Shown one piece after another: positions 31,972 to 43,800 of a stretch of DNA of 64,000 bases. Where the stretch lies: assembly GCA_030761205.1 (NCBI GenBank), contig JAULJL010000039.1, positions 3,048,001 to 3,112,000 on the forward strand, in the 5' to 3' direction. Every line of letters starts with the position of its first letter. Position 1 is the first letter of the stretch. The notes under the pieces were generated by a model. It saw only the letters and a list, made by a program, of their open reading frames with translations, was not told where the DNA came from and made no database searches. This DNA comes from Fremontodendron californicum. Lineage: Eukaryota; Streptophyta; Magnoliopsida; Malvales; Malvaceae. The translations under genes were made by a program, and so were the position numbers.

Positions 31972-34900
31972 TTATTCAACATACTTTGGCTCAAAAAGTG
32001 GAAACTCCTCCACATCTTGTATTGGAAAGTTCTCATAGTAAGGCTTCAATCTATGACCATTCACTTTGAATGCCTTATCTGTTTTTGGGCTTTGGATTTC
32101 AACTGCACCATGAGTAAATACATTAGTAATAACAAAAGGTCCAACCCAACGAGAACGTAACTTACCTGGATATAACTTAAGGCGTGAATGGAAGAGAAGA
32201 ACTTTTTGTCCAACAACAAATTCTTTTCTTGATATCATCTTGTCATGGAATGCCTTAGTCTTTTCCTTGTAAATCCTAGAATTCTGATAGGCATCATTCC
32301 TTATCTCCTCTAATTCTTGTAGGTCAAGTTTTCTTTTCTTTCCTATCTCATCCATCTCCATGTTGCATTGTTTGATAGCCCAATATGATTTATGTTCCAA
32401 TTCAACCGGAAGATGACAAGGCTTACCATAAACAAGTCGATAAGGAGACATACCAATGGGTGTCTTATATGCTGTCCTATAAGCCCAAAGTGCATCATCA
32501 AGTCGTGAACTCCAATCCTTCCTATTTGGATTAACTGTCTTTTCAAGGATGGACTTAACTTCTCGGTTTGACACTTCAGCTTGCCCACTAGTTTGAGGAT
32601 GATATGAGGTGGAGACCTTGTGTGTGATGTTATACTTCCTCAAAAGTGCTTCCATAGTCCTATTGCAAAAGTGAGTACCTCTATCGCTGATTATGGCCTT
32701 TGGCGTTCCAAACCTAGCCAAGATGTTAGTCTTGACAAAATCTGAAACAACTTTAGAGTCATTAGTCCTAGTGGATTTTGCTTCCACCCACTTTGAAACA
32801 TAATCAACGGCAAGTAAAATATAAAGATTACCAAAAGAAGGAGGAAAAGGTCCCATGAAATCCATGCCCCATACATCAAAAATTTCAACAATAAGTATTG
32901 GAGTTTGAGGCATTTGATTTCTAGCACCTAAGTTACCAGTTCTTTGGCAACGATCACATGACTTGCAAAAGAGGTATGCATCTTTGAATATGGTAGGCCA
33001 ATAAAATCCAGAATCAAGAACTTTCATGGCTGTTCTTTTGGATCCAAAGTGTCCTCCACATGCATAAGAGTGACAAAAGGTGAGAATAGATTGAAATTCA
33101 GTTTCGAGTACACACCTTCTTATAATCTGATCGGAGCAATGCTTCCAAAGGTAAGGATCATCCCATATGTAGTATTTGGCATCACTCTTGATCTTATTTC
33201 TTTGAGCTTGTGTCAACTCTTGTGGCAACTTCTTGGTAACTAAGTAATTAACAATATCAGCATACCAAGGAGTTGTTGTTCTTATAAAAAGAAGTTGCTC
33301 ATCCGGAAAGTTCTCATTCAAGGGTAGTGCATCATCTTCATGAACTAAACGGCTAAGATGGTCCGCAACCAGGTTGTCACTACCTCTCTTATCTTTTATC
33401 TCCAAATCAAACTCTTGTAAGAGAAGTATCCATCTAATCAACCTTGGTTTGGCCTCCTTTTTAGTGAGTAAGTACTTAAGGGCTGCATGGTCAGAAAATA
33501 CAATTACTTTAGTACCAATTAAATAAGATCGAAATTTTTCTAAAGCAAATACAACAGCCAAAAGTTCTTTTTCAGTAGTGGAATAGTTCAATTGAGCATC
33601 ATTAAGAGTTCTTGAGGCATAATAAATGGCATGTGAGGCTTTCCCAACCCGTTGGCCCAAAACAGCTCCAATGGCATAGTCACTAGCATCACACATGATT
33701 TCAAAAGGTACATTCCAATCTGGTGGTTGGATGATAGGAGCTGATGTCAAGAGTCCCTTCAATGTTTCAAACGCCTCTTTGCATTTATCATCAAAGTGGA
33801 AAACCACATCTTTTTGTAGTAGCTTGCAAAGAGGTAATGTGATCTTTGAGAAGTCTTTGATAAATCTCCTATAGAAACCTGCATGTCCAAGAAAAGAACG
33901 AACCTCTCTCACATTTGTGGGAGGTGGTAAAGAATGCATAATATCTATTTTAGACTTATCAACCTCTATCCCTCTAGAAGAAATAACATGGCCCAAAACT
34001 ATTCCTTGTTCTACCATAAAGTGACATTTTTCCCAATTCAAAACAAGGTTAGTTTCCATGCATCTTTCAAGTACAAGTGTAAGGTTCTCTAGACATCTAT
34101 CAAAAGAATCACCATAGACACTAAAATCATCCATAAACACTTCTATGATATTCTCTACATAATCTGAAAATATGCTAACCATACACCTTTGGAATGTAGC
34201 TGGTGCATTACAAAGACCAAATGGCATACGCCGGTATGCAAAAGTACCAAATGGACATGTGAATGTTGTTTTCTCTTGGTCCTCCGGAGCAATGGCTATC
34301 TGATTATAACCTGAAAAACCATCAAGAAAACAATAATGAGAATGGCCAGCTAACCTTTCAAGCATTTGATCAATAAAAGGTAAAGGAAAGTGGTCTTTGC
34401 GAGTTGTGGAATTAAGTTTACGATAATCAATACAAACTCGCCATCCTGTTTGAATCCTAGTAGGAACAAGTTCATTCTCATTATTTGTTACCACCGTTAC
34501 ACCTGATTTCTTTGGAACCACTTGGACTGGGCTCACCCATTTGCTATCCGAGATAGGATAGATCACTCCAACATCTAGGAGCTTCAGTATCTCCTTTTTC
34601 ACAACCTCCATCATAGGAGGGTTCAATCTTCTTTGTGCTTCTCTTGTTGGTTTAGACCCTTCCTCTAACAAAATCCGGTGCATGCACATGGATGGGCTTA
34701 TTCCCTTGATATCGGCAATTGTCCAACCAATTGCTGTTTTATGCTCTCTAAGCACCCGGATAAGTCGTTCTTCTTGCAAAGGTGTGAGCTCTTTGGCAAT
34801 GATGACAGGTAGTGTGTCCTTTTCCCCTAAGAACAAATATTTCAAGTGGTTCGGTAGTGGTTTCAATTCTAAAGTTGGTGCCTGCAAAATGGAAGGTAGA

Positions 34901-37305
34901 AGTTTCTCATTAGATAAAGGCAAATCAATAAATGAAACATCAAACCTTGCATCTTTAGGTTGCAGCGAGTGTAAAGATTCTAGTGCCCCTTCCACATGGT
35001 CACTCAAGGCTAGTTTAGCATTCCCCATTCCGAGATGGTTGCTAAGGACTATTTCCACACTATCTTCACCATCTAGCTCATAAGCTTGCTGCACTAGTGA
35101 GTCAATTATATCAATATTAAAAACAGAATGCACATCACTAGGATATCTCATGGCCTCAAAAATGTTAAAGCGAATTATTTCACCATCAAATTCCATAGTT
35201 AAAGTGCCATCATGTACATCTATTTTAGTTCTTGCTGTTTTCAAGAATGGTCTCCCTAATAGAATAGGTGTGGGATTAGAAGACATCTCATCTTCCATCT
35301 CAATAACATAAAAGTCAGCGGGAAAAACCAATTCATTAACCTGTACAAGAACGTCTTCTACAACTCCTCTTGGATAAGTGTTAGAACGGTCAGCAAGTTG
35401 TATTATAACACCGGTTTCCTCTAATGGTCCTAGATTCAATGAAGCATAAATTGAATATGGCATGACATTAATAGATGCCCCTAGATCTAGCATAGCACGC
35501 TCAAACCTGGTGTTGCCTATCTTACAAGGAATGGTAAACATACCTGGATCCTTGCATTTAGGTGGGAGTTTCTTTTGAAGAACAGCTGACACATTCTCCC
35601 CCACACTTACCTTTTCATTCCATTTCAACTTCCGTTTAGATGTGCACAACTCTTTTAGGAACTTGGCATATCTTGGCACTTGCTTGATAGCATCTAGTAA
35701 AGGAATGTTCACCTCTACTTTCCGGAAGGTTTCCAAAATTTCCTTCTCTTGCTCCTCCTTCTTGGACTTTGCTAACCTGCTAGGAAAAGGTGGAGGAGTT
35801 ATATAAGAAGGAAAGGATGGTTTAGGAATTACCTTTTTTAGTGGCTCGTTGGGATGTGAAGAGGATGCCATGGTATTGTTCTCCCCTTGAGCACTATCAT
35901 TTTGTGGTGTCTCTAGCTGTTTCCCACTTCTTAAATTTATAGCATTGGCATTCTCTCTTGGATTCACTATGGTTTGGGAAGGTAATTTCCCAGAATCCCT
36001 TGCTTGCATTTGACTCATGGTTGTTGCCAATTGCCCTATTTGAGTCTCCAAATTTCGAATACTTGTCTTTGTTTCCTGTTGAAATTGAATTGTATTAGTA
36101 GAAAGAGCTTTAACAAGATCTTCAAGAGAAGTACCTGAATTTTGGGTGGGTGGTAGTTGTTGTCGGGTTTGGTATGGTTGTTGCACTCTTTGCTGAAAAC
36201 CCGGTGGCCTGTGGTCAAATGGTGGAGGAATAGTTTGTGATTGGTTCCCTCCATAATTGAAGTTTGGATGATCCCTCCATCCTGGATTGTATGTGTTTGA
36301 GTAGGGATCATATTTCCTTGATTGGTTCTGAAATCCACCCATGGCATTCACATGTTCATTGGTATCCTCTTGAAGTGTTGGACACATATCAGTTTGGTGC
36401 CCTATGTTTGAACATATGCCACAAGCCTTTATTTGTTGTATTTTACCTACAGCCAATTGTTGAACAAGAGAAGTCAGTTTATCAAATTTTTGTTCAAGGG
36501 ATGATATACTTACCTCATTAACTCTCTTGGATTGTGGTGGTGGATCTTGTCTCATTGAGAACTGTTGAGAATTGGCTGCCATGTTGGAGATTAATGTTCT
36601 AGCAGCCCTGGGAGTCTTATCAACTAGAGCTCCCCCACTAGCGGCATCTATCATACTTCTCTCCATGGGCATGAGACCTTCATAGAAGTATTGGATGAGA
36701 AGTTGTTCACTTATTTGATGGTGTGGACATGATGCACAAAGTTTCTTGAACCTCTCCCAATATTCATATAAGGACTCTCCGTTGTATTGCCGAATCCCAC
36801 ATATCTCTTTCCTAATGTTGGCAGCCTTAGATGCTGGGAAATACCTTTCCAAGAATGCTTTCTTCAAATCATTCCATGTAGTGATGGTCCCGGATGGTAG
36901 ATAGTAGAGCCATTCCTTTGCTGAATCAGCTAGAGAGAATGGGAAGGCTCTCAACTTAACTTGCTCTTCCGTGACCCCTGTTGGTCTCATGCTTGAGCAA
37001 ACTACATGGAATTCCTTGAGGTGCTTATTTGGATCCTCTCCTGCAAAACCATGAAAAGTTGGGAGAAGGTGAATCAAACCAGATTTTAATTCAAAAGCTA
37101 CCTCAAGATTAGCATATTCAATGCATAATGGTTGTTGACCCAAGTCCGGAGCGGCTAGCTCCTTGAGAGTTCGGTTGTCAGCTGCTGCCATCTCTCCTTG
37201 CTTCTCTTGGATGTTTTGGATCAACTCCTCGATTGGTTGTTGGTGAGAAGTTATAAATTCCCGAATTTTTCTAAGTCGTAAGTCTTTTTCGGGAGCTTGG
37301 AACAT
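31972..37305 (-). CDS. Athila-type gag-pol polyprotein, intact (element 2)
   Basis: 1777 aa on the minus strand with the same domain order and coordinates as the plus-strand copy: gag, zinc knuckle at 295-308, protease MLDLGAS at 605-611, RT FMDDF at 1057-1061, RNase H from about 1206, integrase HHCC from about 1412 and triad D1482, D1541, E1577. About 13 residues differ from element 1, scattered (for example Glu to Gly after RQYN, Met to Ile, Lys to Glu), and none falls in a catalytic motif. No stop or frameshift, so it is potentially autonomous. Confidence 0.97.
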   Translation of the reverse strand: MFQAPEKDLRLRKIREFITSHQQPIEELIQNIQEKQGEMAAADNRTLKELAAPDLGQQPLCIEYANLEVAFELKSGLIHLLPTFHGFAGEDPNKHLKEFHVVCSSMRPTGVTEEQVKLRAFPFSLADSAKEWLYYLPSGTITTWNDLKKAFLERYFPASKAANIRKEICGIRQYNGESLYEYWERFKKLCASCPHHQISEQLLIQYFYEGLMPMERSMIDAASGGALVDKTPRAARTLISNMAANSQQFSMRQDPPPQSKRVNEVSISSLEQKFDKLTSLVQQLAVGKIQQIKACGICSNIGHQTDMCPTLQEDTNEHVNAMGGFQNQSRKYDPYSNTYNPGWRDHPNFNYGGNQSQTIPPPFDHRPPGFQQRVQQPYQTRQQLPPTQNSGTSLEDLVKALSTNTIQFQQETKTSIRNLETQIGQLATTMSQMQARDSGKLPSQTIVNPRENANAINLRSGKQLETPQNDSAQGENNTMASSSHPNEPLKKVIPKPSFPSYITPPPFPSRLAKSKKEEQEKEILETFRKVEVNIPLLDAIKQVPRYAKFLKELCTSKRKLKWNEKVSVGENVSAVLQKKLPPKCKDPGMFTIPCKIGNTRFERAMLDLGASINVMPYSIYASLNLGPLEETGVIIQLADRSNTYPRGVVEDVLVQVNELVFPADFYVIEMEDEMSSNPTPILLGRPFLKTARTKIDVHDGTLTMEFDGEIIRFNIFEAMRYPSDVHSVFNIDIIDSLVQQAYELDGEDSVEIVLSNHLGMGNAKLALSDHVEGALESLHSLQPKDARFDVSFIDLPLSNEKLLPSILQAPTLELKPLPNHLKYLFLGEKDTLPVIIAKELTPLQEERLIRVLREHKTAIGWTIADIKGISPSMCMHRILLEEGSKPTREAQRRLNPPMMEVVKKEILKLLDVGVIYPISDSKWVSPVQVVPKKSGVTVVTNNENELVPTRIQTGWRVCIDYRKLNSTTRKDHFPLPFIDQMLERLAGHSHYCFLDGFSGYNQIAIAPEDQEKTTFTCPFGTFAYRRMPFGLCNAPATFQRCMVSIFSDYVENIIEVFMDDFSVYGDSFDRCLENLTLVLERCMETNLVLNWEKCHFMVEQGIVLGHVISSRGIEVDKSKIDIMHSLPPPTNVREVRSFLGHAGFYRRFIKDFSKITLPLCKLLQKDVVFHFDDKCKEAFETLKGLLTSAPIIQPPDWNVPFEIMCDASDYAIGAVLGQRVGKASHAIYYASRTLNDAQLNYSTTEKELLAVVFALEKFRSYLIGTKVIVFSDHAALKYLLTKKEAKPRLIRWILLLQEFDLEIKDKRGSDNLVADHLSRLVHEDDALPLNENFPDEQLLFIRTTTPWYADIVNYLVTKKLPQELTQAQRNKIKSDAKYYIWDDPYLWKHCSDQIIRRCVLETEFQSILTFCHSYACGGHFGSKRTAMKVLDSGFYWPTIFKDAYLFCKSCDRCQRTGNLGARNQMPQTPILIVEIFDVWGMDFMGPFPPSFGNLYILLAVDYVSKWVEAKSTRTNDSKVVSDFVKTNILARFGTPKAIISDRGTHFCNRTMEALLRKYNITHKVSTSYHPQTSGQAEVSNREVKSILEKTVNPNRKDWSSRLDDALWAYRTAYKTPIGMSPYRLVYGKPCHLPVELEHKSYWAIKQCNMEMDEIGKKRKLDLQELEEIRNDAYQNSRIYKEKTKAFHDKMISRKEFVVGQKVLLFHSRLKLYPGKLRSRWVGPFVITNVFTHGAVEIQSPKTDKAFKVNGHRLKPYYENFPIQDVEEFPLFEPKYVE

Positions 37306-37389
37306 TCACTAATAAAAAAATATAAGAAAGTAAATAATTAGAACAGAAAATAAGAATAAACCAATAAACTAATAAACTAAAGAAAGCAA

Positions 37390-37407
37390 TCCCCGGCAAC
37401 GGCGCCA
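37390..37407 (-). other. Athila element 2 primer-binding site (tRNA-Asp)
   Basis: The minus strand reads TGGCGCCGTTGCCGGGGA, 6 bp inside the 5' LTR. It is identical to the site in element 1. Confidence 0.92.
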
Positions 37408-37413
37408 AAAACT

Positions 37414-39436
37414 TGATGCACCCAAAAGAGTGTATCTTATTTAACCTTGCACTAAAAAGATCAATTGTAAGTATAGTAGTTAGCAAGGGTCGAGTCCTCA
37501 GGGATTGGGTTTTAGTTTATAAGTTGATAGTTTAAAACTTAAATTCAAGAACAATAGAAGAAAAGGGGTTTTTGAAATCAGATTTAAACTAAAGTAAATA
37601 ATAAGAATAAGATGCAAGGCGGTATAACCAGCCAATAAAAATATATATACTAAATTAGGCGGTATAACCAGCCAATAAAAATATATATACTAAATTAGGC
37701 GGTATAACCAGCCAATAAAAATAAAACAAAGTTAATATACAAATTAGGCGGTATAACCAGCCAATAAAAATAAATATACTTTTAAAAATAAGCAAACTAG
37801 AAAAGTAAGAAAACAAGTAAGTAAGAAGAATCAAATATGAAAAATATGGTTAAGGTTTCATTCTCCACCACTAGACATCATTAAGAATCAATTTCAGATC
37901 TATCAATATCAACCAACTATCAAAGTTAACAACCGTAGATAACAACAAGCTCTGTTATCCCAATCTTTCCTTAGTTTGTCGTTAAATAGAACAAGCTCTC
38001 TATTTAATCTCTAACCATCAAACAACCTAGAATAAGCTCTCTAGATTCAATTTAATGGCAGCTTTATGATGAGAAAGATAGGTTGATCTAAGCAACAAAC
38101 ACATAAGCTCGGATTGTTCAACTTAGGTTATGTTCCACTTTGCAATTATTGAAAACTTGACCATAATCATTAATCACAAATTGCCACTTATGAATAGGAA
38201 ATCAAGACAATTACACGGATCAAGACTCCTAAACTAGCAATAGATAATTATCAAGATCTATCTAGTTGTACACCTAAACAAATCAAGACAACATCATGAA
38301 CAATTCTTGTAGAAGAACATAAGCAACTTTGATAGAAAATTAATGATAGATAGAATCTGAAAATCAATCACAAAACATGTCTAGGGCTTTGAAATCACCC
38401 TTAACCAAATAGAAGTTTAGCCTAGCATAGGCATTATAAACATAAAATTAAATAGAATCTAAGAAGAAAATAAAAGAAAGAAAGAAGAAGAAGAAGAATA
38501 TTAATTATCCAACCTCTTGCTCTTTCTAAAGAAAAAGAAAACTAGAGAAAAGAAAGAAGAAGAAAACTTAGAGAATTTTGTTAAAATGGCTAATATCCTA
38601 CCAATCTCCAATATGATCCCTTACAATCATCCAAGGCCCTCTATTTATACACATTTTGGAGGGCTAAATGACAAGAGACAAGCTTTACAAATTTCAAAGG
38701 TAGGTATATGACGATTTTGATCAGCCAACTTGATGGTCGATTTCGTCAATATTGGAGGCCTGATCTGATCACATGGTCTTCTAGAAAAAGGTTCCCCTAT
38801 CCGTTACGGAACCATAGCCGTTGGAATCAGCTCATTTGCTGATGTGGTTAAGCAGATATGGGCAAAATACGAAAACATGTCAGCACAGATGTCATTACAC
38901 ATCAGCCACCTTGATGGTCGATTTATTCAATATTGGAGGCCCGATCTGATCACATGGTCTTCTAGACAAAGGTTCCCCTATCAGTTACGGAACCATAGCC
39001 GTTGGAATCAGCTCATTTGCTGATGTGGATAAGAAGATACGGGCATAATACGAAAACATGTCAGCACAGATGTCATTACACATCAGCCACCTTGATGGTC
39101 GATTTCGCTAGGGAAAACGACTCCGTTTTAAGAAGTGTAAAACATGAAAAAGATAGATATGCCTCTTAGCTTTGCATGGCTACAAATTTCAGCCTTATTG
39201 CTTCAGTGAAACTCGAGATATAGCTGATATGGCAAAAGGTGTCGGAACTGAAACTGAACTGGATTTGCCCTTAATTCTAGTAATCTGAAATCACTCAAAG
39301 AAACTTGTGAAAAACACCAAAATACATAAAAATATAAAAGATCATAAACACAATTAGACTAAACAATAATAACTCGTATTTGACACAAAACATTAATAAA
39401 ACATAACTAAAAACTATATAATTATACGAGTTATCA
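37414..39436 (-). repeat. Athila element 2, 5' LTR (2023 bp)
   Basis: Same length and ends as 25940-27962. One clear substitution was seen (TTTGTCG here against TTTATCG near 26507). It has two 181 bp units, a TATA box on the minus strand at 38640-38649 and the four GGCGGTATAACCAGCC motifs at about 37617-37770. Confidence 0.95.
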
Positions 39437-39987
39437 AGCCTCCAAACCCGAGAAGCCATGATGCAGCTCTTGAAACATCATTTAGAGAGAGCTCAATAGA
39501 GAATGAAGGTTCAGGTTGACAGACATCGTAGTGATCGACAGTTTCAGATAAGAGACTAGGTATATCTGAAATCACAACCCTACAGACAAAACTCTTTAGC
39601 TGATAGACAATTCCAGAAACTAGCACCCAGATATTTCAGTCCATATCAGGTGGTTGATAGAGTGGGACCGGTGGCCTACAAACTTGTTCTCGCTTCCAGT
39701 GCCAAGCTTCATCCTATCTTCCATGTCTCACAGCTCAAGAAGAAGGTGGGTATGGTACAGACAGCACATTCCCAACTACCCTTTCCTAGTCCATCACCCT
39801 TATCAGAACCATTAGCTATTTTGGGAAGAAGAATGGTGAAGAGAGGCCATAAACCAACAACTCAGGTACTGGTCCATTGGTCAAATTCATTTCCTGAAGA
39901 TGCAACGTGGGAATACTTGTATGAGTTACAGAAGAAGCCCCCTGACTTTCAACGAGGACAAGGTTATTCTTATGGGGAAGGGATTGA
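39437..39987 (+). pseudogene. Chromovirus integrase C-terminus and chromodomain remnant
   Basis: Continues the chromovirus reading after the second Athila element. QTREAMMQLLKHHLERAQ is followed by stops, then LAPRYFSPYQVVDRVGPVAYKL and LHPIFHVSQLKKKVG. A chromodomain-like end follows (LGRRMVKRG..., VLVHWSNSFPEDATWEYLYEL). The longest open part is 39650-40003. A purine-rich tract (TATGGGGAAGGGA, about 39972-39984) precedes the 3' LTR and is the likely polypurine tract. Confidence 0.88.
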
Positions 39988-40320
39988 TGTGTGCAGCATA
40001 TAGTTTGGACAGTTAATGACCGTTAACTGGCAGTTGAGCTGTTAGAAGTTAGTTAGTTTGTTAATTGAGCTATAACTACTTTACTTGTCAGTTACTTATC
40101 CATTTGTTAGCTGAGTTGAATTCTAGAAACAGTTATGAACTTGATGTATATAAGCTGTGATAGAAAAGGAATATACTTATTTGAATACAATCACAGTTTT
40201 CTCTCAAACTCTCTTTTCTCTTCTTTCTCTTCTCTCACAGTTCCATGCTTCCTTATTCTTGAAGGCTGTTCATTACTCTCAGCTTTCCTGTGTATTAAAA
40301 ACCAACTACTCCTGCACACA
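39988..40320 (+). repeat. Chromovirus 3' LTR
   Basis: Starts TGTGTGCAGC and ends CCTGCACACA, matching the 5' LTR at 8159-8482. Fourteen further bases (ending CCTACA) separate it from a CGTGA that also precedes the 5' LTR. Confidence 0.85.
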
Positions 40321-40824
40321 TAACTATGCCTACACGTGATGTGATTTGTTGAAATGGTGTTATTCCATATCAATTAAATTTTGAATTGTTTGTAATTTTA
40401 TATTTAAATTGAATTGCTTGTGATTTTATCGATTTGATCTCCAATAATAAAAAGGAGGAAAGAACAAGAGAGAAGTCGAAAAAAATAAGGGCTTTGTTGG
40501 GCCGAGTTGGACCTTAAACTTAAACTTGACCAAAACCTTAAAGAAGTCAAAAACATCTGACAAAAAAGACACCTCATTTAGACCACAAAAACAAAAACAA
40601 AAATTATGTTTCTTCTCTCTGTCACTCTTTTTCTCTTTCTCAAAAACCCTTCAAAACCCTAAAAAAATTTCTCATTTCCCCTAAATTTGCATTATAATTT
40701 TTATTTTTCACATGATCTACCGGTAATTAAGCTCATAGTTAGTCATGTCTCCATTTTTTTTTTGTTAAAAATGTATTAATCTGATGATTAGCTGTTAATT
40801 AATGGTGATTAGCAGGAGATTAAG

Positions 40825-43800
40825 ATGACACAACCGTCGGTAATACTAGCAACCGCCAGCTACGATCACACTATTCGATTTTGGGAGGCGAAAAGCGGCC
40901 GCTGTTACCGTACTATTCAATACCCTGACTCGGTGAGTTTTTTTTTTTTTCCTTTTCCAAATCTGTTGTTTTGTTTTTATATTTATCGTAAAATCTTAAT
41001 TTTTTTTAGGAATTAATAATTTTGTTTATTCGAAATTGTGAAATGAAGTAAATAAATTTTGGCCATCGATTATTAATTTTTGTGATTCTAATTGTTATAA
41101 AAGATTGTAAATTTATCGAGTTCTATTCTTTTTGTTGTTGTTGAAAACTCTTCTTTTGTATATATATATTTGAAAATTGGATAAGCTTATTTGGGACCAA
41201 TGATGTAATCCTGTTGTGGGATGCACTAAGATTTGTTATGGATGCATTATTCGGGACCTATTTCATACATTCTACTTTATTTACTTATTTTTGTGTGCAA
41301 ATTTAAGGCCTTGATTTGAACCTCTGTTTCCCAACTTAATTATCAAGAAAACTAGAAAAAGGGGTCACTGCATTGAAGATAAATGATTGATTTATGATGA
41401 TAACTCCGGAAAAAGATGAATGATCTATGGCAAACCTACCAGATATCTATACATAGGGATGATATTAGGCTGGTAAAATTGGTTGAAGAACATTCATGTG
41501 TCCAACTCGAGCTAGTTGAACCGAGTTGCATGGTTGATGCTGAATTTGCATTCTTCTATGTTAAAATCATATTTTAAATGTGTTTCTGATAAAGTGAGGA
41601 GTAAATGAAGTTTTTGATCTAACTTAGTGTAGTTGTGTGTTTCTGAAGCTGTAATTTCCCTCATGTGCAAAGTCTAGATGTTTCCCTTACTTTCTCATAG
41701 TTTTAACCATAGTTTTTGAACACAAAAATCTTCTATTTTCTGTAAATGTTTTTTATGGGATATAATTTTGTTTCCTGCAGCAAGTTAATCGGCTTGAGAT
41801 AACCCCAGACAAGCGCTTCCTGGCTGCTGCTGGTAATCCTCACATCCGTTTGTTCGATATTATTTCCAACAGCCCTCAACCTGTATGTTTTCCTCAACTT
41901 TCTACATGATTTTCATGGACTTTGTTCTCTTACAATTAGTCTTTTTTTCTTCTTTTCATGCCATTGACTTTTGATTGGCCATTACTTTTTATTTCTGTAT
42001 GTAATGATTACATGGCAGGTAATGAGCTATGATTCACATACAAATAATGTAATGGCTGTAGGATTTCAGTGTGATGGAAACTGGATGTATTCTGGTTCTG
42101 AGGATGGCACTGTAAAAATTTGGGATTTAAGGTAGGTTAAATTGTGCCTAAAGACCAGACACCTTTATCTATTCAATTGAGTATCTTTCTCTTTGTTGTG
42201 GATATTATATAGACTTATTTCTCAATTTTAAGTCTAATGCAGAGCTCCAGGTTGCCAAAGGGAATATGAAAGTCGTGGTGCTGTTAATACCGTTGTCTTA
42301 CACCCAAATCAGGTAATGATATATCATATAATTCTTACAGTGTTAATTGCTTGAATCCTTTGCTGAATATGCTATTATATTCCACATAATTGTTGTTTTA
42401 AAAGAAGACATATGTCTGTGTAATGCAGATTATGTTCATAAGTATGGACTATGGATTATGTTGGCTTTTCTTAGATGTCAATTTCCTCCATTTATCTTTT
42501 GGCTATCTGCTGTTGCTGTATTAATGTGTTTGCTTCATTAATGGATTCATTATGTACCTGCTGATAATTAACAAGCCTACCTGTCTCTCATAGTCTTCGT
42601 GCTAATATGAGAATTGGAAAAATCATTTTTGTAATAACAAACTTATTGGTTGTTTACTGATCAAAGAAGAATAAATTTTATTGGACAAGTATATGAGATT
42701 GCACTTAGCAAATTTAAACATTTCGAAGTTCATCTTTGCTATTTCTTGAACAGCATTTACCTAGTGAAGCATATCTACCCAGTAGTTTTTGTTGTCGCTC
42801 TTATTCATTTCTCACTTGTACGGCATTGATTGTTAAACATGTTTTTTTGATTGCATATCCTTGGTTTTGTAGACTGAGTTGATATCTGGTGACCAAGATG
42901 GTAACATTCGTGTATGGGATTTGACAGCTAACTCTTGTAGCTGTGAATTGGTATCTTTTCTTTCTTCTATCTTCATTATATTTTTTATTTCTTCATCTTG
43001 GATCATATGCATGAGATGTCTCTTGCATCAACATGAACTTAGTGCCTTTGTGGGTATCTACCTGGGTAGTTCTATACCATATTAAAACGTGAGTTTTGTT
43101 AATTATAGGATTTTTTTTTTAATTTATTTTCTCATTGAAAAAATTGTGAAAAAAGTTATAAAATATATCCATGAGTTTCTGAAAGATAACTGCTTTAAAG
43201 CTGTGTGGATGAGCTTGGAAACATTCAAGGATAGCTGTTTTGGTCATTACATGAATGAAAATAATTGATTGGATTTTAGACTGCTGTTTCAATAACTGGT
43301 AGCGAGGCAATGTTTATAGTATTTTTGGGCTGTTTATAAACTTTATATGATATTGATATCCATACACTTAAATACTTTTCATGTACTCCAAGTTAGCTGG
43401 AAAAGCTATAATAGGCATCTCAGTCTCCTATGTCCTTCAGAAAGGCCTGTGAATATTTATGCTAAGTTTTAGGTCTCTGGCAATACCATTTGCATTATCT
43501 GCTTCTTTCCTCCTCCCCTTATCTGCTTCTCAACCCCTCTCCCTCTCCCTCCCCTCCCCCCCTTCCCTATCCACCTATCCGCATAGACCCAGTGATGCAG
43601 CTGAGAATATTGTACTATTGTACATTAAGTTGTCATTGTTATCAATTTTGTAAACCTAGGTGCCTGAGGTTGATACAGCTGTGAGGTCTCTTACAGTCAT
43701 GTGGGACGGAAGCCTGGTAGTTGCTGCAAATAATCATGGGACGTGTTATGTTTGGCGCCTATTAAGAGGAAACCAGGTTAGAATTTTATCTCTGATTTAG

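Larger units (their letters stand above)
25940..39436 (-). mobile_element. Athila-type Ty3/gypsy element 2 with extra virus-like and LOG ORFs
   Basis: Complete element on the minus strand with LTRs of 2023 bp at both ends (I saw only an occasional substitution between them), a tRNA-Asp primer site, intact gag-pol, Cys-rich ORF and LOG ORF. The target duplication AGCCT at 25935-25939 and 39437-39441 is perfect. The near-identical LTRs and open ORFs point to a recent insertion. Relative to element 1 it lacks 152 bp between pol and the Cys-rich ORF (junction 31800/31801). Confidence 0.97.
8159..40334 (+). mobile_element. Decayed Ty3/gypsy chromovirus (Reina-like), host of both Athila insertions
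   Basis: Old LTR retrotransposon with LTRs of about 325-333 bp (8159-8482 and 39988-40320), a primer site resembling tRNA-Met, gag with zinc knuckle, protease, RT, RNase H, integrase and a C-terminal chromodomain. It has many in-frame stops and frameshifts. Its body is split in three by the Athila insertions at 12112 and 25939. CGTGA occurs just before the 5' LTR (8154-8158) and again at 40335-40339. It would be the target duplication if the 3' LTR carries 14 extra bases. Assignment to Reina rests on short LTRs and the integrase/chromodomain wording and is tentative. Confidence 0.85.

Noticed and set aside
12113..39436. The two Athila copies as an assembly artefact or single inverted duplication
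   Set aside because: Different flanking target duplications, 13 scattered gag-pol differences, different LTR unit number and a 152 bp indel indicate two real insertions, though long-read confirmation would be decisive.
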